Positions 43,475-54,698 of a DNA stretch of 64,000 nucleotides are shown piece by piece. The notes beneath the pieces are model-generated. The model did no database searches. It was not told the DNA's origin and saw only the letters and a program-made list of their open reading frames with translations. The first letter of the stretch is position 1; each line of letters opens with the position of its first letter. This DNA comes from Actinomycetospora cinnamomea. Its GTDB lineage: Bacteria > Actinomycetota > Actinomycetes > Mycobacteriales > Pseudonocardiaceae. The translations under genes and the position numbers were made by a program. Location of the stretch: the NCBI RefSeq assembly GCF_003096675.1, contig NZ_QEKW01000002.1, positions 186,001 to 250,000 of the forward strand. Reading direction: 5' to 3'.

Positions 43475-44809
43475 TCACCCGTCCAGGAGCCAGACCTCGA
43501 CGGTCTCGCCGGCCTCGAGGTGGGTGGTCTCCTCGTCGACGACGATCAGGCAGTCGGCACGGGCGAGCGCGGCGAGCAGGTGCGACCCCGGCCCGCCCAC
43601 GGGCGTCACCGTCCCCGCGACCGCGTCGACGCTGCCGCGACGGAACTGGCGACGTCCGGCGGGTGAGTCGAGCGGCTCGGCGAGACGGGCCCGCACCCGC
43701 GGGCGGGCGGCCTGCGGGTGGCCCGCGGCGGCCCGCAGCGCCGGACGCACGAACACCTCGAACGACACCAGGGAGCTGACCGGGTTGCCGGGCAGCGTCA
43801 CCACCGCCACCTCGCCCGTCGGCCCGCGGTGGCGGCCGAGGCCCTGCGGCATCCCGGGCTGCATCGCGACCTTGCTGAACTCCACGCCCCGGCCGGTGAA
43901 GGCGTCCTTCACCACCTCGTACGCGCCCGCGCTGACCCCGCCCGAGGTGAGCACGAGGTCGACGGGGTCGTCGGCGTGCGCGGCCAGGGCGTCGTCGAGG
44001 GTGCGGGTGAACGCGGCGACGTCGTCGGGCACGAAGCGCAGGAGCTCGGCGCTGCCCCCCGCGTCGGTGACGGCGGCGGTCAGCATCGGCCCGTTCGACT
44101 CGTGGATCTGCCCGTGACGCAGCGGCTCGCCGGGCGCGACGAGCTCGGAGCCGGTGGACAGCACGAGCACCCGGGGGCGGCGCCGCACGGGCAGGGCGCC
44201 GGCGCCGACGGCCGCGGCCAGCCCGAGCTGCGCGGGGCCGAGCAACGTCCCGGCGCCCAGGACCACCCGGCCCTCGGTGACGTCCTCGCCGGCGCGGCGC
44301 ACGTTCTGGCCCTCGGCGACCGCGCGGTCGATGCGCACCCGCTCGGTGCCGGCGTCGGTCCACTCCACCTGCACCACCGCGTCGGCGCCCTCGGGCAGCG
44401 GCGCCCCGGTCATGATCCGGTGGGCGGTGCCGGGCTGCAGGGGCGGACCGTCGGTGCGCCCGGCGGGGACGTCGGCGGCGACCGGCAGCTCGACCGGCAC
44501 CGCGTCGAGGTCGGCGGCGCGCACGGCGTAGCCGTCCATCGCCGAGTTCGAGAACGGGGGCAGCGGCACGGGCGAGGCGAGGTCCTCGGCCAGCACGCGG
44601 CCGAGCGCGGCGGCCAGTTCCACCGTCTCGACGGGCTGAGGCGCGAGCAGCGCGGCGACGGCCGCGGCGTGCTCGGCCACCGGCCGCATCGCCGACGGGT
44701 CGCCGTGGTCGTGGCCGTGGCCGTGGCCGTGGTCGTGGCCGTGGCTTCGGCCGTGGCCGTGATCCTGGTGCCCGCGCTCCGTCTCCCCGTGTCCCGTCAC
44801 GGCGCGCAT
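43475..44809 (-). CDS. moeA: Molybdopterin molybdenumtransferase MoeA with His-rich N-terminus
   Basis: Inserts molybdenum into molybdopterin-AMP. 444 aa from ATG 44809. The MoeA core starts at MRPVAEHAAAVAALL (residue 40) and includes PLPPFSNSAMDGYAVRA, RIMTGAPLPEGAD, VLVLSTGSELV, GQIHESNGPML, LTSGGVSAGAYEVVKDAF and VVTLPGNPVSSLVSFEVF. The first 39 residues contain HGHDHGHGHGHDHG, a metal-binding type stretch not found in ordinary MoeA. If translation began at ATG 44692 it would be lost, but that codon has no ribosome-binding site. It diverges from the kinase gene. Confidence 0.93.
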   Translation of the reverse strand: MRAVTGHGETERGHQDHGHGRSHGHDHGHGHGHDHGDPSAMRPVAEHAAAVAALLAPQPVETVELAAALGRVLAEDLASPVPLPPFSNSAMDGYAVRAADLDAVPVELPVAADVPAGRTDGPPLQPGTAHRIMTGAPLPEGADAVVQVEWTDAGTERVRIDRAVAEGQNVRRAGEDVTEGRVVLGAGTLLGPAQLGLAAAVGAGALPVRRRPRVLVLSTGSELVAPGEPLRHGQIHESNGPMLTAAVTDAGGSAELLRFVPDDVAAFTRTLDDALAAHADDPVDLVLTSGGVSAGAYEVVKDAFTGRGVEFSKVAMQPGMPQGLGRHRGPTGEVAVVTLPGNPVSSLVSFEVFVRPALRAAAGHPQAARPRVRARLAEPLDSPAGRRQFRRGSVDAVAGTVTPVGGPGSHLLAALARADCLIVVDEETTHLEAGETVEVWLLDG

Positions 44810-44865
44810 CGTCCCGTCCGTCACCCCGGCCCGCGATCCGGCCCGGTCGTGACACGGTGCGGCGT

Positions 44866-44871
44866 TAGGGT
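44866..44871 (+). promoter_or_regulatory. -10 element of leaderless kinase gene
   Basis: TAGGGT, 7 nt before GTG 44879; no ribosome-binding site precedes the GTG. Confidence 0.45.
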
Positions 44872-44878
44872 CTGCGGC

Positions 44879-46207
44879 GTGGCCGACCCGAGCACGCAGG
44901 ACCTGACCGGGCAGCGTCTCGGTCACTTCCGCGTGGACGGGGTGATCGGCCGCGGCGGCATGAGCGTGCTCTACCGCGCCACCGACACCCGCCTCGGGCG
45001 GCGCGTCGCGCTGAAGGTCATCGACGAGTCGCTGGCCGCCGACCGCGAGTTCCGCGAGCGGTTCGTCGACGAGGCCCGCAACACCTCCGCGGTCGACCAC
45101 TCCCACGTCGTCCCGCTCTACGACTTCGACGAGGCCGACGGCCACCTCTACATCGCGATGCGCCACGTCGAGGGCCCCGACCTCGCGAGCGTCATCGACG
45201 GCCGCCCGCTGACCGTGGCGCGCACGCTGCGCCTGCTCGGGCAGGTCGCCGACGCGCTGGACGCCGTGCACGCACGCGGCCTGGTGCACCTCGACGTCAA
45301 GCCGGCCAACGTGCTCGTCACGACGCGCGAGTCCGCCGGCGAGCACGTCTACCTCGCCGACTTCGGTCTCACCCGCCGCGGCGCCACCGGGCACCGCACC
45401 TCCGGCGGCGACTTCCTCGGCTCGCCCACCTACGCCGCGCCCGAGCACCTGCGCGGCGAGCCGGTCGACGCGCGCACCGACGTCTACTCGCTGACCTGCG
45501 TGCTGTTCACCTGCCTCACCGGGCGCGCGCCGTACCTGGGCTCCGTGCCCGAGGTCATCGACGGCCACCTCGGCGGCGACGTGCCGTCGGCCGCCGAGCC
45601 GGCCGGGCTCGACCCGCGCATCGACGACGTGATCCGGCGCGGCATGGATCCCGACCGGCCGCGACGTCACGAGTCGGCGAGCGCGGTCATCGAAGCCGCC
45701 CGCGGCGCGCTGACCGGCCCGGGTCCGGCGCCGCTCGTCGGCCCGGCGCCCGGGCGTGTCATCGGCCCGCCCTCGCGCCCGCTGTGGCCGGGGGCGGGAC
45801 GGCCGGCGGCCGCCTCCGGCGCGACCACGGCCTCGTCGGGCCCGGCAGTCACCGAGCCGGCCGCGTCCGGCGCGCCGCCGTGGGCCACCCCCTACGCGCC
45901 CGCGTCCCGTCCCGGCCCGCCTCCCACGCCGCCGCGCGGCGCGCCCGGTCGCCCGCCGGTCGGGGGCCAGCAGCCCGGCCGCCCGCCGGGTCCGCCCCAG
46001 GCGTCACCGGGGTCGCCGCCGGGCCCGCCGTCGGGGCCGCTGACGCGCTCGTCGGTGGCGCCCCCGATGCGCCTGCGCGACCCCGTCCCGCCCGACCGCG
46101 ACGGCTCCTTCGCCCGGGTCGGCGCGGGCCCACCCCGCGCGATCCTCGTCGCCGGCGGGGTGGCGCTGGTGCTGCTGATCGTCGTGCTGCTGGTGCTCGT
46201 GCTCTGA
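44879..46207 (+). CDS. Membrane Ser/Thr protein kinase (PknB-like)
   Basis: 442 aa. The kinase domain (about 10-270) has the Gly loop IGRGGMSVLYRA, VALKVID (Lys), the catalytic loop LVHLDVKPANVLV (HLD in place of HRD, catalytic Asp kept), the DFG of LADFGLTRRG, and SPTYAAPEHLRG. A ~130-residue Pro/Gly linker follows and a single helix, ILVAGGVALVLLIVVLLVLVL, forms the extreme C-terminus, so there is no extracellular sensor. The missing Arg before the catalytic Asp makes it a non-RD kinase, often not regulated by activation-loop phosphorylation. It sits between moeA and groEL, where M. tuberculosis has a different gene. Confidence 0.92.
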   Translation: MADPSTQDLTGQRLGHFRVDGVIGRGGMSVLYRATDTRLGRRVALKVIDESLAADREFRERFVDEARNTSAVDHSHVVPLYDFDEADGHLYIAMRHVEGPDLASVIDGRPLTVARTLRLLGQVADALDAVHARGLVHLDVKPANVLVTTRESAGEHVYLADFGLTRRGATGHRTSGGDFLGSPTYAAPEHLRGEPVDARTDVYSLTCVLFTCLTGRAPYLGSVPEVIDGHLGGDVPSAAEPAGLDPRIDDVIRRGMDPDRPRRHESASAVIEAARGALTGPGPAPLVGPAPGRVIGPPSRPLWPGAGRPAAASGATTASSGPAVTEPAASGAPPWATPYAPASRPGPPPTPPRGAPGRPPVGGQQPGRPPGPPQASPGSPPGPPSGPLTRSSVAPPMRLRDPVPPDRDGSFARVGAGPPRAILVAGGVALVLLIVVLLVLVL

Positions 46208-46231
46208 AGGCCGACACCCCGGCCCGGGTCG

Positions 46232-48022
<1,791 letters not shown>

Positions 48023-48045
48023 TCCACGCCTCCTGAGCGTCCACG

Positions 48046-48079
48046 CGAAGGGCCGCACCCCTCGGGGTGCGGCCCTTCG
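48046..48079 (+). terminator. Terminator of groEL
   Basis: Arms 48046-48061 and 48064-48079 pair perfectly over 16 bp with 2 nt between, 23 nt after the stop. Confidence 0.85.
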
Positions 48080-48090
48080 TCGTGTCCGGC

Positions 48091-48270
48091 GTGCGTGGCT
48101 CCCCGGGGGGTGCGTGGCTCCCGGGGTGCGTGGCTCCTAGCAGCGAGGGACGCCCCGGCTGCTTCCCACGCAGCCAGGGCGCCCCTCGCTCCCACCGCGG
48201 TGCGGAGCAACCGTTCGGCGAAGGCGTCCTTCGCTGCCTTCCACGCAGCCAGGGCGTCCCTCGCTGCCCA
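48091..48270. repeat. Repeat cluster between groEL and acyl-CoA ligase gene
   Basis: Three direct copies of GTGCGTGGCT at 48091, 48110 and 48126, each followed by a run of C and G, then two related imperfect long hairpins (48142-48190 with 21-nt arms matching at 19 positions, and about 48219-48270). Both hairpins have GCGAGGGACGCC-type arms and a CTTCC(C)AC loop. No gene is supported in 48080-48389. Confidence 0.7.
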
Positions 48271-48389
48271 ACGTCAGGCACGCTGCTCGGGGACCGGGCC
48301 CGCAACGAACGGGGACCTCGGAGGCCGAGCAGCGATGAGCGCGTTCGCTGCGCCGAGGTCAGCGCGCTCGCGCTAGCAGACGAAGTTCC

Positions 48390-48432
48390 TATTGTGGAGC
48401 GTGCGTTTCGCTCAGGACAACGATCGCTCCAC
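48390..48432 (+). promoter_or_regulatory. Candidate promoter and operator of the acyl-CoA ligase operon
   Basis: -10 TATTGT (48390-48395) in a locally AT-richer stretch. GTGGAGCG (48394-48401) and CGCTCCAC (48425-48432) form a perfect inverted repeat with a 23-nt gap that covers the expected transcription start. Confidence 0.4.
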
Positions 48433-48483
48433 CAAACGGGATCTTCGGCCAGCATCGGGCCCCGTGAACGATCGGCGACCATC

Positions 48484-50163
48484 ATGACGACCGACGAGGC
48501 GGCGACGCCCCACACGGTCGCCGCCTTCCCCGCGCCCGGCGAACGGCCCGCCGACCTGCCCGACCTCGTCGCCCGGCTGGTCCGCCGCGACCCGGACGTC
48601 ACCGCTGTGCTCGACGCGGCCCCCGACGGCCCCGTGCACCCCGTGAGCCGGGGCGAGCTGTGGCGCCGTGTCCGGGCGCTGGCCGAGGAGCTGCGCGAGC
48701 ACGGCGTGGGCGCCGGCGACGCCGTCGCCGTGTGGATGCCGAACTGGAGCGACGCGCTCGTCTGGCAGTGCGCGGTCGCCGCCCGCGGCGCGCACGTGGT
48801 CGGCGTCAACACCCGCTACGGCGTCGAGGAGGTCGCGCACGTCCTCGCCCGCGCGCGGCCGCGGCTGGTCGCCCTCGCCCACGGGTTCCACGGGCTGGAT
48901 CTGCTCACCCGGCTGCACGAGGCCGTCGCGCAGTCGGGCGTGGTGCCCGAGGTCGCGGTGGTCACCGGCCCCGGCGGGCCGGCGGCCGACCCCGCCGGCT
49001 CGGACGTCGGCGCGGGCGCCTGGACGCCGCAGCGGGAGGACGGCCCGGAGCCGGCGCGCTCCGACCCCGGCGCGCTCGCCGTCGCGTTCACCACCTCCGG
49101 CTCGACCGGCCTGCCCAAGCTCGCCGCGCACACCGCGGCGGCGGTGCTCACCCACGCCGTCGCCGACGCCGCGGTGCTCGGGCTGCGCGAGGGCGACGTC
49201 GTGCTCGGCGCCCTGCCGCTGTCGGGGGTGTTCGGCTACAACGCGGTGATGGCCGGGCTCGCGGCCGGAGCGGCCGCGCTGCTCGAGCCCACCTTCGACG
49301 CCGACCGCGTGCTCGACCACGTCGCGACCCACCGCGTCACGCACCTGGCCAGCGGCGACGACCTCGTCCTGCGGCTGCACGAGGCGTGGTCCGCCCGGCC
49401 GCGCGATCTGGGCAGCTGGCGCTGGTGGGGTGTCGCCGACTTCCAGGGTCGCTCGTCCGAGCTGGCGGCGTGGCTCTGCGAGGAGTCCGGGACCCGGGTC
49501 GCCGGCGTCTACGGCTCGTCGGAGGTCTTCGCCCTCGCCGCGACCTGGCCCGCCGACGAGCCCGCCCCCGCGTGCTGGGCCGGCGGTGGACGTGTCGTGC
49601 ACCCCGGCATCGCGGTGCGTGTGGCCGACCCCGACACCGGCGCCGTCCTGGAACGCGGCCGGGAGGGCGAGCTGCAGTTCCGGGGACCGAACGTCGTCGA
49701 CGCCTATCTGGGCGCGGAGGTGCCGGACGCGTTCACCGCGGACGGCTGGTTCCGCTCCGGGGACCTCGGTGCGCTCGTCGACGACGGCGCCTTCGTCTAC
49801 ACCTGCCGGCGCGGTGATGCGCTGCGCCTGCGCGGCTTCCTCGTCGACCCCGCCGAGATCGAGCGGCGGCTGGCCGCGCACCCGGACGTCGGGACCGCGA
49901 AGGTCGTGGGCGTGCCCGATTCCGACGGCGCCACCCGCGCGGTCGGTTTCGTGGTCGGCGCGGCGGGGCGGGCGCCGGTGGGGGAGGAGCTGGTCGCGTG
50001 GTGCCGGGAGGCGCTCGCGGGCTTCAAGGTGCCCGCGGCGGTGCACGTCGTCGACGCGATGCCCACGACGGCGGGCACCAACGGCACGAAGATCAAGGCC
50101 GCGGAGCTGCGGCAGTGGGCGCAGTGGGCGCAGTGGGCGCAGCAGGCGCAGGAGAAGGGCTGA
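48484..50163 (+). CDS. AMP-dependent acyl-CoA synthetase/ligase
   Basis: 559 aa ANL-family enzyme activating a carboxylic acid through an acyl-AMP. P-loop [24 protein letters not shown] in place of the usual YGx[34 protein letters not shown] and the C-terminal catalytic Lys in [12 protein letters not shown]. The last residues are [13 protein letters not shown], encoded by a 9-bp tandem repeat at 50112-50147. ATG 48484 has only a weak ribosome-binding site. The ADH gene starts 7 nt after its stop and an MFS permease overlaps that, so the three genes probably import, oxidise and activate one substrate, likely an organic acid or alcohol. Confidence 0.9.
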   Translation: MTTDEAATPHTVAAFPAPGERPADLPDLVARLVRRDPDVTAVLDAAPDGPVHPVSRGELWRRVRALAEELREHGVGAGDAVAVWMPNWSDALVWQCAVAARGAHVVGVNTRYGVEEVAHVLARARPRLVALAHGFHGLDLLTRLHEAVAQSGVVPEVAVVTGPGGPAADPAGSDVGAGAWTPQREDGPEPARSDPGALAVAFTTSGSTGLPKLAAHTAAAVLTHAVADAAVLGLREGDVVLGALPLSGVFGYNAVMAGLAAGAAALLEPTFDADRVLDHVATHRVTHLASGDDLVLRLHEAWSARPRDLGSWRWWGVADFQGRSSELAAWLCEESGTRVAGVYGSSEVFALAATWPADEPAPACWAGGGRVVHPGIAVRVADPDTGAVLERGREGELQFRGPNVVDAYLGAEVPDAFTADGWFRSGDLGALVDDGAFVYTCRRGDALRLRGFLVDPAEIERRLAAHPDVGTAKVVGVPDSDGATRAVGFVVGAAGRAPVGEELVAWCREALAGFKVPAAVHVVDAMPTTAGTNGTKIKAAELRQWAQWAQWAQQAQEKG

Positions 50164-50170
50164 GGCGGCG

Positions 50171-51256
50171 GTGCGGGGCGTGTACCTGCCCGGCGGGCGC
50201 CGGGTCGACGTGCGCGAGGTCGCCGACCCCGAGCCGGGGCCGGGTCAGGTCCTCGTCGGGATGCGCGCCTCGACGATCTGCGGCAGCGACCTGCGGGCGA
50301 TCTACCGCGAGCACCTCGGCGAGGGCCCCGAGGCCTACCAGGACGTCATCGGCGGGCACGAGCCGTGCGGTCAGGTCGTCGCCGTCGGGCCCGGCGTGGA
50401 GCGGACCGCGGTCGGCGACCGCGTCGTCGTGTACCACATCTCCGGCTGCGGCCGCTGCGACGAGTGCCGACGCGGCTACCAGATCAGCTGCACCTCGCCG
50501 GGGCGCGCGGCCTACGGCTGGCAGCGCGACGGCGGGCACGCCGACCTGCTGCTCGCCGAGGAACGCGACCTGCTTGCGCTGCCCGACCCCCTCACCTTCC
50601 TCGACGGCGCGTGCGTCGCGTGCGGGTTCGGCACCGCCTACGAGGCGCTGTGCCGGGTGGCGCTCGCGGGCGGTGAGCGGGTGCTCGTCACCGGGCTCGG
50701 GCCGGTCGGGCTCGCGGTGGGGATGCTGGCCGCGGCCATGGGCTCGTCGTGGGTCGTCGGCACCGACCCGTCGCCCGCGCGCCGCGCGCTGGCCCGTGAC
50801 CTCGGCGCCGTGGACGTCGCGGTGGAGTCCGAGGACGAGCTCGCCGACCTGCTGGGCGACGGCGCCGAGGTGAGCGTCGACTGCTCGGGCGTCGGTGCGG
50901 GCCAGCTGACCGCGCTGCGGCACACCCGCCGCCACGGCCGGTGCGCGATGGTCGGCGAGGGCGGGACGCTGACCGTCGACGTCAGCGCCGTGCTCATCCA
51001 CCGCCAGCTCACCGTCCACGGCTCGTGGGTGGCCCCGACCTGGCGGATGGCCGAGCTGCTCGAGCGCCTGGCGCGCTGGGACCTGCATCCCGAACGGGTC
51101 GTCACCGACCGGTTCCCGCTGGCCGAGGCGGGTCGGGCCTACGAGGTCGCCGACTCCGGAGCGGGCGGCAAGGTCGCCATCGACTTAACCTGTACCTCAC
51201 GCGATCGGTCGCCTACGGTGCGTCGCGGCGGGGGCGAGCGGGAGGAGCACGGATGA
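50171..51256 (+). CDS. Zinc-binding medium-chain dehydrogenase
   Basis: 361 aa from GTG 50171. Catalytic zinc ligands Cys in [11 protein letters not shown] and His-Glu in [15 protein letters not shown]; structural zinc Cys in [17 protein letters not shown]; Rossmann [16 protein letters not shown]. It resembles sorbitol/threonine-dehydrogenase-type members. The final ~20 residues ([16 protein letters not shown]) extend beyond the normal end, because the TGA overlaps the permease ATG. Middle gene of the ligase-ADH-permease operon. Confidence 0.91.
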   Translation: MRGVYLPGGRRVDVREVADPEPGPGQVLVGMRASTICGSDLRAIYREHLGEGPEAYQDVIGGHEPCGQVVAVGPGVERTAVGDRVVVYHISGCGRCDECRRGYQISCTSPGRAAYGWQRDGGHADLLLAEERDLLALPDPLTFLDGACVACGFGTAYEALCRVALAGGERVLVTGLGPVGLAVGMLAAAMGSSWVVGTDPSPARRALARDLGAVDVAVESEDELADLLGDGAEVSVDCSGVGAGQLTALRHTRRHGRCAMVGEGGTLTVDVSAVLIHRQLTVHGSWVAPTWRMAELLERLARWDLHPERVVTDRFPLAEAGRAYEVADSGAGGKVAIDLTCTSRDRSPTVRRGGGEREEHG

Positions 51257-52551
51257 GTCAGGTGTCCGCGTCGACGAGTACCGAGCGCCACCAGTTACCG
51301 GTGCGGACCCTCGTCGCGGCCAGCATCGGCAACGCGGTCGAGTGGTTCGACTGGACGATCTACGCGACGTTCGCCGTCTACTTCTCGTCGCAGTTCTTCG
51401 ACAAGTCATCCCCGACGCTCGCGCTCATCGGCACGACGAGCACCTACGCGCTGGCGTTCTTCTTCCGTCCGCTCGGCGGGGTGTTCCTCGGGCGGCTCGC
51501 GGACCTGCGCGGGCGCCGCTTCGCCATGCTCGTGACGATCCTGCTCATGGCCGGCGGGTCCCTGGTCATCGCGATCCTGCCGACCTACCAGGCGGTCGGG
51601 TGGCTCGCGCCGATCCTGCTGCTGCTCGCCCGCATCGCGCAGGGGCTGAGCCTCGGCGGCGAGGTGTCCAACGCGAGCGCCTACCTCGCCGAGATCGCCC
51701 CACCGAACCGCCGCGGGCGGTACTCCAGCTTCTTCTACATCTCCACCGGCACCGCGCTCCTGGCCGCCAGCCTGCTGGGACTCCTGCTGACCACCACGCT
51801 CACCCGGCCCCAGCTGGAGTCCTGGGGCTGGCGCATCGCGTTCGTCGTCGGTGGCGTGCTCGGCCTCGTCGGGCTGTGGCTGCGCCGCACCCTGGCCGAG
51901 ACCGAGCAGTTCGAGCGCAACGTCGAGACCGCGCGGGCGACCAGGAACCCGCTGCTCAAGACGCTCACCCACCACCCGCGCTCCGTGCTGCAGCTGTTCG
52001 GGTTCACGCTGCTCTCGACGCTGTGCTACTACACGTTCTTCAGCGCCCTGACGCCGTTCGCGGTGCAGTTCCGCGACGCCGCGGGCAGTGACGTCTTCCT
52101 GGCCCTGTCCATCGGCACCGTCGTGTTCATCGCGGGCCAGTACCCGATGGGTGCGCTCGCCGACCGGTTCGGGCGCAAGCCGCAGATGCTGGCGTGGTCG
52201 GGAGCGTTCGTGCTCCTGACCGTCCCGCTGAGCCTGCTCATCACCGAGCGACCGCCGCTCGTCAACCTGATCATCGTGTTCTCGGTGGGCCTCGGGCTCT
52301 ACTCGGTGTTCTCCTCGATCGCCCCGGCGATCATGAGCGAGATCTTCCCGACCGAGCTCCGGGCGCTGGGCATCGGCGCCTGGTACAACCTCACGGTCGC
52401 CCTCTTCGGCGGCACGGCGCCGCTGCTCATCGCCGCGCTGTCCGGCGCCGGACGTCCCGACCTGTTCTTCTGGTACGTCTCCGGCGGCGCGCTGCTCGCG
52501 TTCCTCATCATCCTGACGCTGCCGGAGACGAAGGGACGGGAGCTGACGTAG
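51253..52551 (+). CDS. MFS permease, metabolite:H+ symporter (MHS) family
   Basis: 432 aa, 12 hydrophobic helices. MHS marks: [20 protein letters not shown] in helix 1, [20 protein letters not shown] (motif A), [36 protein letters not shown], and LPETKGREL at the end. The family carries organic acids such as alpha-ketoglutarate, citrate or shikimate, and betaines. Its ATG overlaps the ADH stop (ATGA), so it most likely brings in the substrate of that operon. Confidence 0.92.
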   Translation: MSQVSASTSTERHQLPVRTLVAASIGNAVEWFDWTIYATFAVYFSSQFFDKSSPTLALIGTTSTYALAFFFRPLGGVFLGRLADLRGRRFAMLVTILLMAGGSLVIAILPTYQAVGWLAPILLLLARIAQGLSLGGEVSNASAYLAEIAPPNRRGRYSSFFYISTGTALLAASLLGLLLTTTLTRPQLESWGWRIAFVVGGVLGLVGLWLRRTLAETEQFERNVETARATRNPLLKTLTHHPRSVLQLFGFTLLSTLCYYTFFSALTPFAVQFRDAAGSDVFLALSIGTVVFIAGQYPMGALADRFGRKPQMLAWSGAFVLLTVPLSLLITERPPLVNLIIVFSVGLGLYSVFSSIAPAIMSEIFPTELRALGIGAWYNLTVALFGGTAPLLIAALSGAGRPDLFFWYVSGGALLAFLIILTLPETKGRELT

Positions 52552-52587
52552 CGCACGTCACACCCCGGTGGTGGCAGGCTGGGGGTC

Positions 52588-53025
52588 ATGGACCTGCTGC
52601 GGACGCTGCTGAACCTCGTCTGGCTCGTGCTGGCGGGCGTGTGGATGGCGATCGGCTACGTGATCGCCGGGCTGATCTGCTGCATCCTCATCGTCACGAT
52701 CCCGTGGGGCATCGCGTCGTTCCGGATCGCGCTGTTCACGCTCTGGCCGTTCGGCAGCCGCATCGAGCGTCGCCCCGACGCCGGGCTGGGCTCGACGCTG
52801 GGCAACGTCGTGTGGTTCATCGTGGCCGGGTGGTGGCTCGCGCTCGGGCACATCGCCACGGCCATCGCCCTCGCCGTGACGATCGTGGGCATCCCGTTCG
52901 CGTGGGCGAACCTCAAGCTGATCCCGGTCTCGCTCACGCCCCTGGGGCGGCGCATCGTCGACAGCGAGGACGCGGCGGCCTTCGCCGTCGGCGACCACCG
53001 CACCCCGGTGCCGGCGCGGCGCTGA
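52588..53025 (+). CDS. YccF domain membrane protein
   Basis: 145 aa with four hydrophobic helices in two internal halves, each with the YccF pattern: GLICCILIVTIPWGIASFRIA then TLWPFGSRIE, and ALAVTIVGIPFAWANLKLIP then SLTPLGRRIV. YccF proteins are widespread inner-membrane proteins of unknown function. ATG 52588 lies 36 nt after the permease operon and may be transcribed with it. A family B REP-like repeat follows. Confidence 0.9.
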   Translation: MDLLRTLLNLVWLVLAGVWMAIGYVIAGLICCILIVTIPWGIASFRIALFTLWPFGSRIERRPDAGLGSTLGNVVWFIVAGWWLALGHIATAIALAVTIVGIPFAWANLKLIPVSLTPLGRRIVDSEDAAAFAVGDHRTPVPARR

Positions 53026-53050
53026 GCCGACCGAGCACGGTCCGGCGCCG

Positions 53051-53102
53051 GCGAGCGTGTGGCGTCACGGACACTGGGTGTCAGCGATGGCCCACCGCTG
53101 AC
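53051..53102. repeat. REP-like 52-bp repeat, family B copy 2
   Basis: Reverse-complement relative of 29518-29569 (48 of 52 by hand count). It too lies between convergent genes, close to both stops. Confidence 0.75.
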
Positions 53103-53117
53103 TCGGCGCTGGTCCCT

Positions 53118-53669
53118 TCAGCCCAGCACGGGGAGGTCGTAGCGCCGCCGGATGCTCGAGCCGCGGCGGGTGACGTCGACGCCGTAGACGTGCAGCGAGA
53201 TCGTCGTGGTCGGCGCGGTGTTGGTGACGCGGTGGATGTCGCCCGGGGGCAGCAGGCCGGTCACCGTGCCGGGCCCCGCGACGTCCTCGCCGGCCGCGAC
53301 GAGCCGGTCGCCCTCGACGCGGTAGCGCGTCTCGTGCTCCTCGCCGGTGTGCACACCGACGACGCACCAGGACAGGTGGTCGTGGATCGGCGTGGTCTGG
53401 CCGGGCAGCCACACGAGCGCCACCAGCGAGAACGCGCCGTCGTCGGCGACGTGCAGGACGTGCTGGCGGTAGTGCGCGGGGTCCCCGACGCACTGGTCGG
53501 GGCGCAGCAATCGTGGATCGCCGAGGTGCGGGGCCAGGGCGTGGCCGACGGCGTCGACCCGCGCGCGGCCCGGCGCGGCGTCGCGGGCGGCGGCGTCGAG
53601 GTCGGCGGTGAGGGTCGCCAGCGGGGTGGTCAGAGTGGTGGCCAGCGGGGTGGCCAGGGTGGTGGACAC
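53118..53669 (-). CDS. Cysteine dioxygenase-type cupin protein
   Basis: 183 aa. Metal ligands of the cupin are visible as TTPIHDHLSWCVVGV (two His) and PPGDIHRVTN (third His), with the HxH-type arrangement of bacterial cysteine dioxygenases, which convert cysteine to cysteine sulfinate. An N-terminal Thr/Leu-rich stretch (TTLATPLATTLTTPLATL) is repetitive in DNA and protein. GTG 53669 has GAGGAG 6 nt upstream. The GNAT gene lies upstream on the same strand with 16 nt between, so they form an operon. Confidence 0.84.
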   Translation of the reverse strand: MSTTLATPLATTLTTPLATLTADLDAAARDAAPGRARVDAVGHALAPHLGDPRLLRPDQCVGDPAHYRQHVLHVADDGAFSLVALVWLPGQTTPIHDHLSWCVVGVHTGEEHETRYRVEGDRLVAAGEDVAGPGTVTGLLPPGDIHRVTNTAPTTTISLHVYGVDVTRRGSSIRRRYDLPVLG

Positions 53670-53685
53670 GGTGGCTCCTCGGAGG

Positions 53686-54270
53686 TCAGGCGGCCCCGGC
53701 GAGGGCCGGGCGCAGGTCGGCGGTCAGGGTGATCTCGTGGGCGTCGGTCTCGACGGCGACGATCGGCAGGACGGAGGCGAGCAGCGCCTGCATCGCGGTG
53801 TTCTCGGCGAGCACGACGGCCACGAGGCGCGCGTAGCCCTCCTCGCGGCCGCGGGCGGCGATCGCGTGCAGCAGCCGGCGTCCGACGCCGCGCCCCTGCC
53901 AGGCGTCGACGACCTCGACGGCCAGCTCGGCGTCGCGCAGGCCGAGCCAGATCAGCCGCGCGATGCCGACGGGCTCGCCGGTGGGTGCGAAGGCCGCGAC
54001 CGCGAGGTGGCGCCGGCCGTCGACGGCGGTGAGCTTGCGGCGCACCGGCCCGGTCAGGCGCGGGGTGGCGCCGTGGAAGCGCAGGTAGCGGGAGTGGTCG
54101 GACAGGCCGGTGAAGACCGCGTCGAGCACGTCGGCGTCGGTGGGCCCGAGCTCCCGCACGGCCACGGTGGGCGCGCGTCCCAGGGGTCGGGGCCGGGGTG
54201 GCCCCGGGAGCGCGGTGACGGCGGTGGGCCGGGCGCCGACGGGGTGGACGGGGGTCAGGGTGGCGGTCAT
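53686..54270 (-). CDS. GNAT-family N-acetyltransferase
   Basis: 194 aa from ATG 54270 (GAGGAGG 5 nt upstream). A Pro/Arg-rich N-terminus precedes the GNAT fold: VAVRELGPTDADVLDAVFTG, RYLRFHGATPRLTGP and the acetyl-CoA loop AWQGRGVGRRLLHAIAARG. GNATs with this start (RELGPTDAD then LSDHSRYLRFHG) resemble those fused to or acting with protein-acetylating systems, but no cAMP-binding domain is present. It precedes a cysteine dioxygenase-type gene. Confidence 0.85.
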   Translation of the reverse strand: MTATLTPVHPVGARPTAVTALPGPPRPRPLGRAPTVAVRELGPTDADVLDAVFTGLSDHSRYLRFHGATPRLTGPVRRKLTAVDGRRHLAVAAFAPTGEPVGIARLIWLGLRDAELAVEVVDAWQGRGVGRRLLHAIAARGREEGYARLVAVVLAENTAMQALLASVLPIVAVETDAHEITLTADLRPALAGAA

Positions 54271-54698
54271 GGGTCCTCCTCGCGAGGCCGGACACCTCGT
54301 CCGGCGTGCGCGACGAGCGTGCGCCGGGACGGCCTCCCACGTCGTCGGGAGGCACACCCCATCTCCGGCCTGCCACACACCCACGCTGGTGAAGCACCCA
54401 CTCCTCGCCCACCACAGGAGTCACGCCGTGGCCGCCGGGCAGGACCGGCTGCAGGCTCTGCGGCCGCGTCACGCCGAAGTTCTCTTGCGCGCCAGTCGGC
54501 GGCGGTCTACCTCGTCGCGGAGGACCAGTCGTGCAGCTCAACGTCGAGTCCTCTGCGACGGCCCGGGTCGATGTCGGGAGCACCCCGGCTGGTGAGGTCA
54601 CCGCGGTGCACTCGTCGTCGCCGACACGGGGGCGCTCGCCGCCCTGAGGAAGGATCCGCGGGTCGGGTGGTCCCGCTACTCGCACACGGAGGGGCAGG
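54271..54698. other. Intergenic region with a short PIN-toxin-like fragment
   Basis: No intact gene is supported. In the frame starting at 54608 a 21-codon stretch reads ALVVADTGALAALRKDPRV, which resembles the N-terminus of VapC-type PIN toxins (VVADTGAL), without a start codon and without the rest of the domain. It may be a remnant or chance. The region ends with the ribosome-binding site of the LD-carboxypeptidase gene. Confidence 0.3.
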
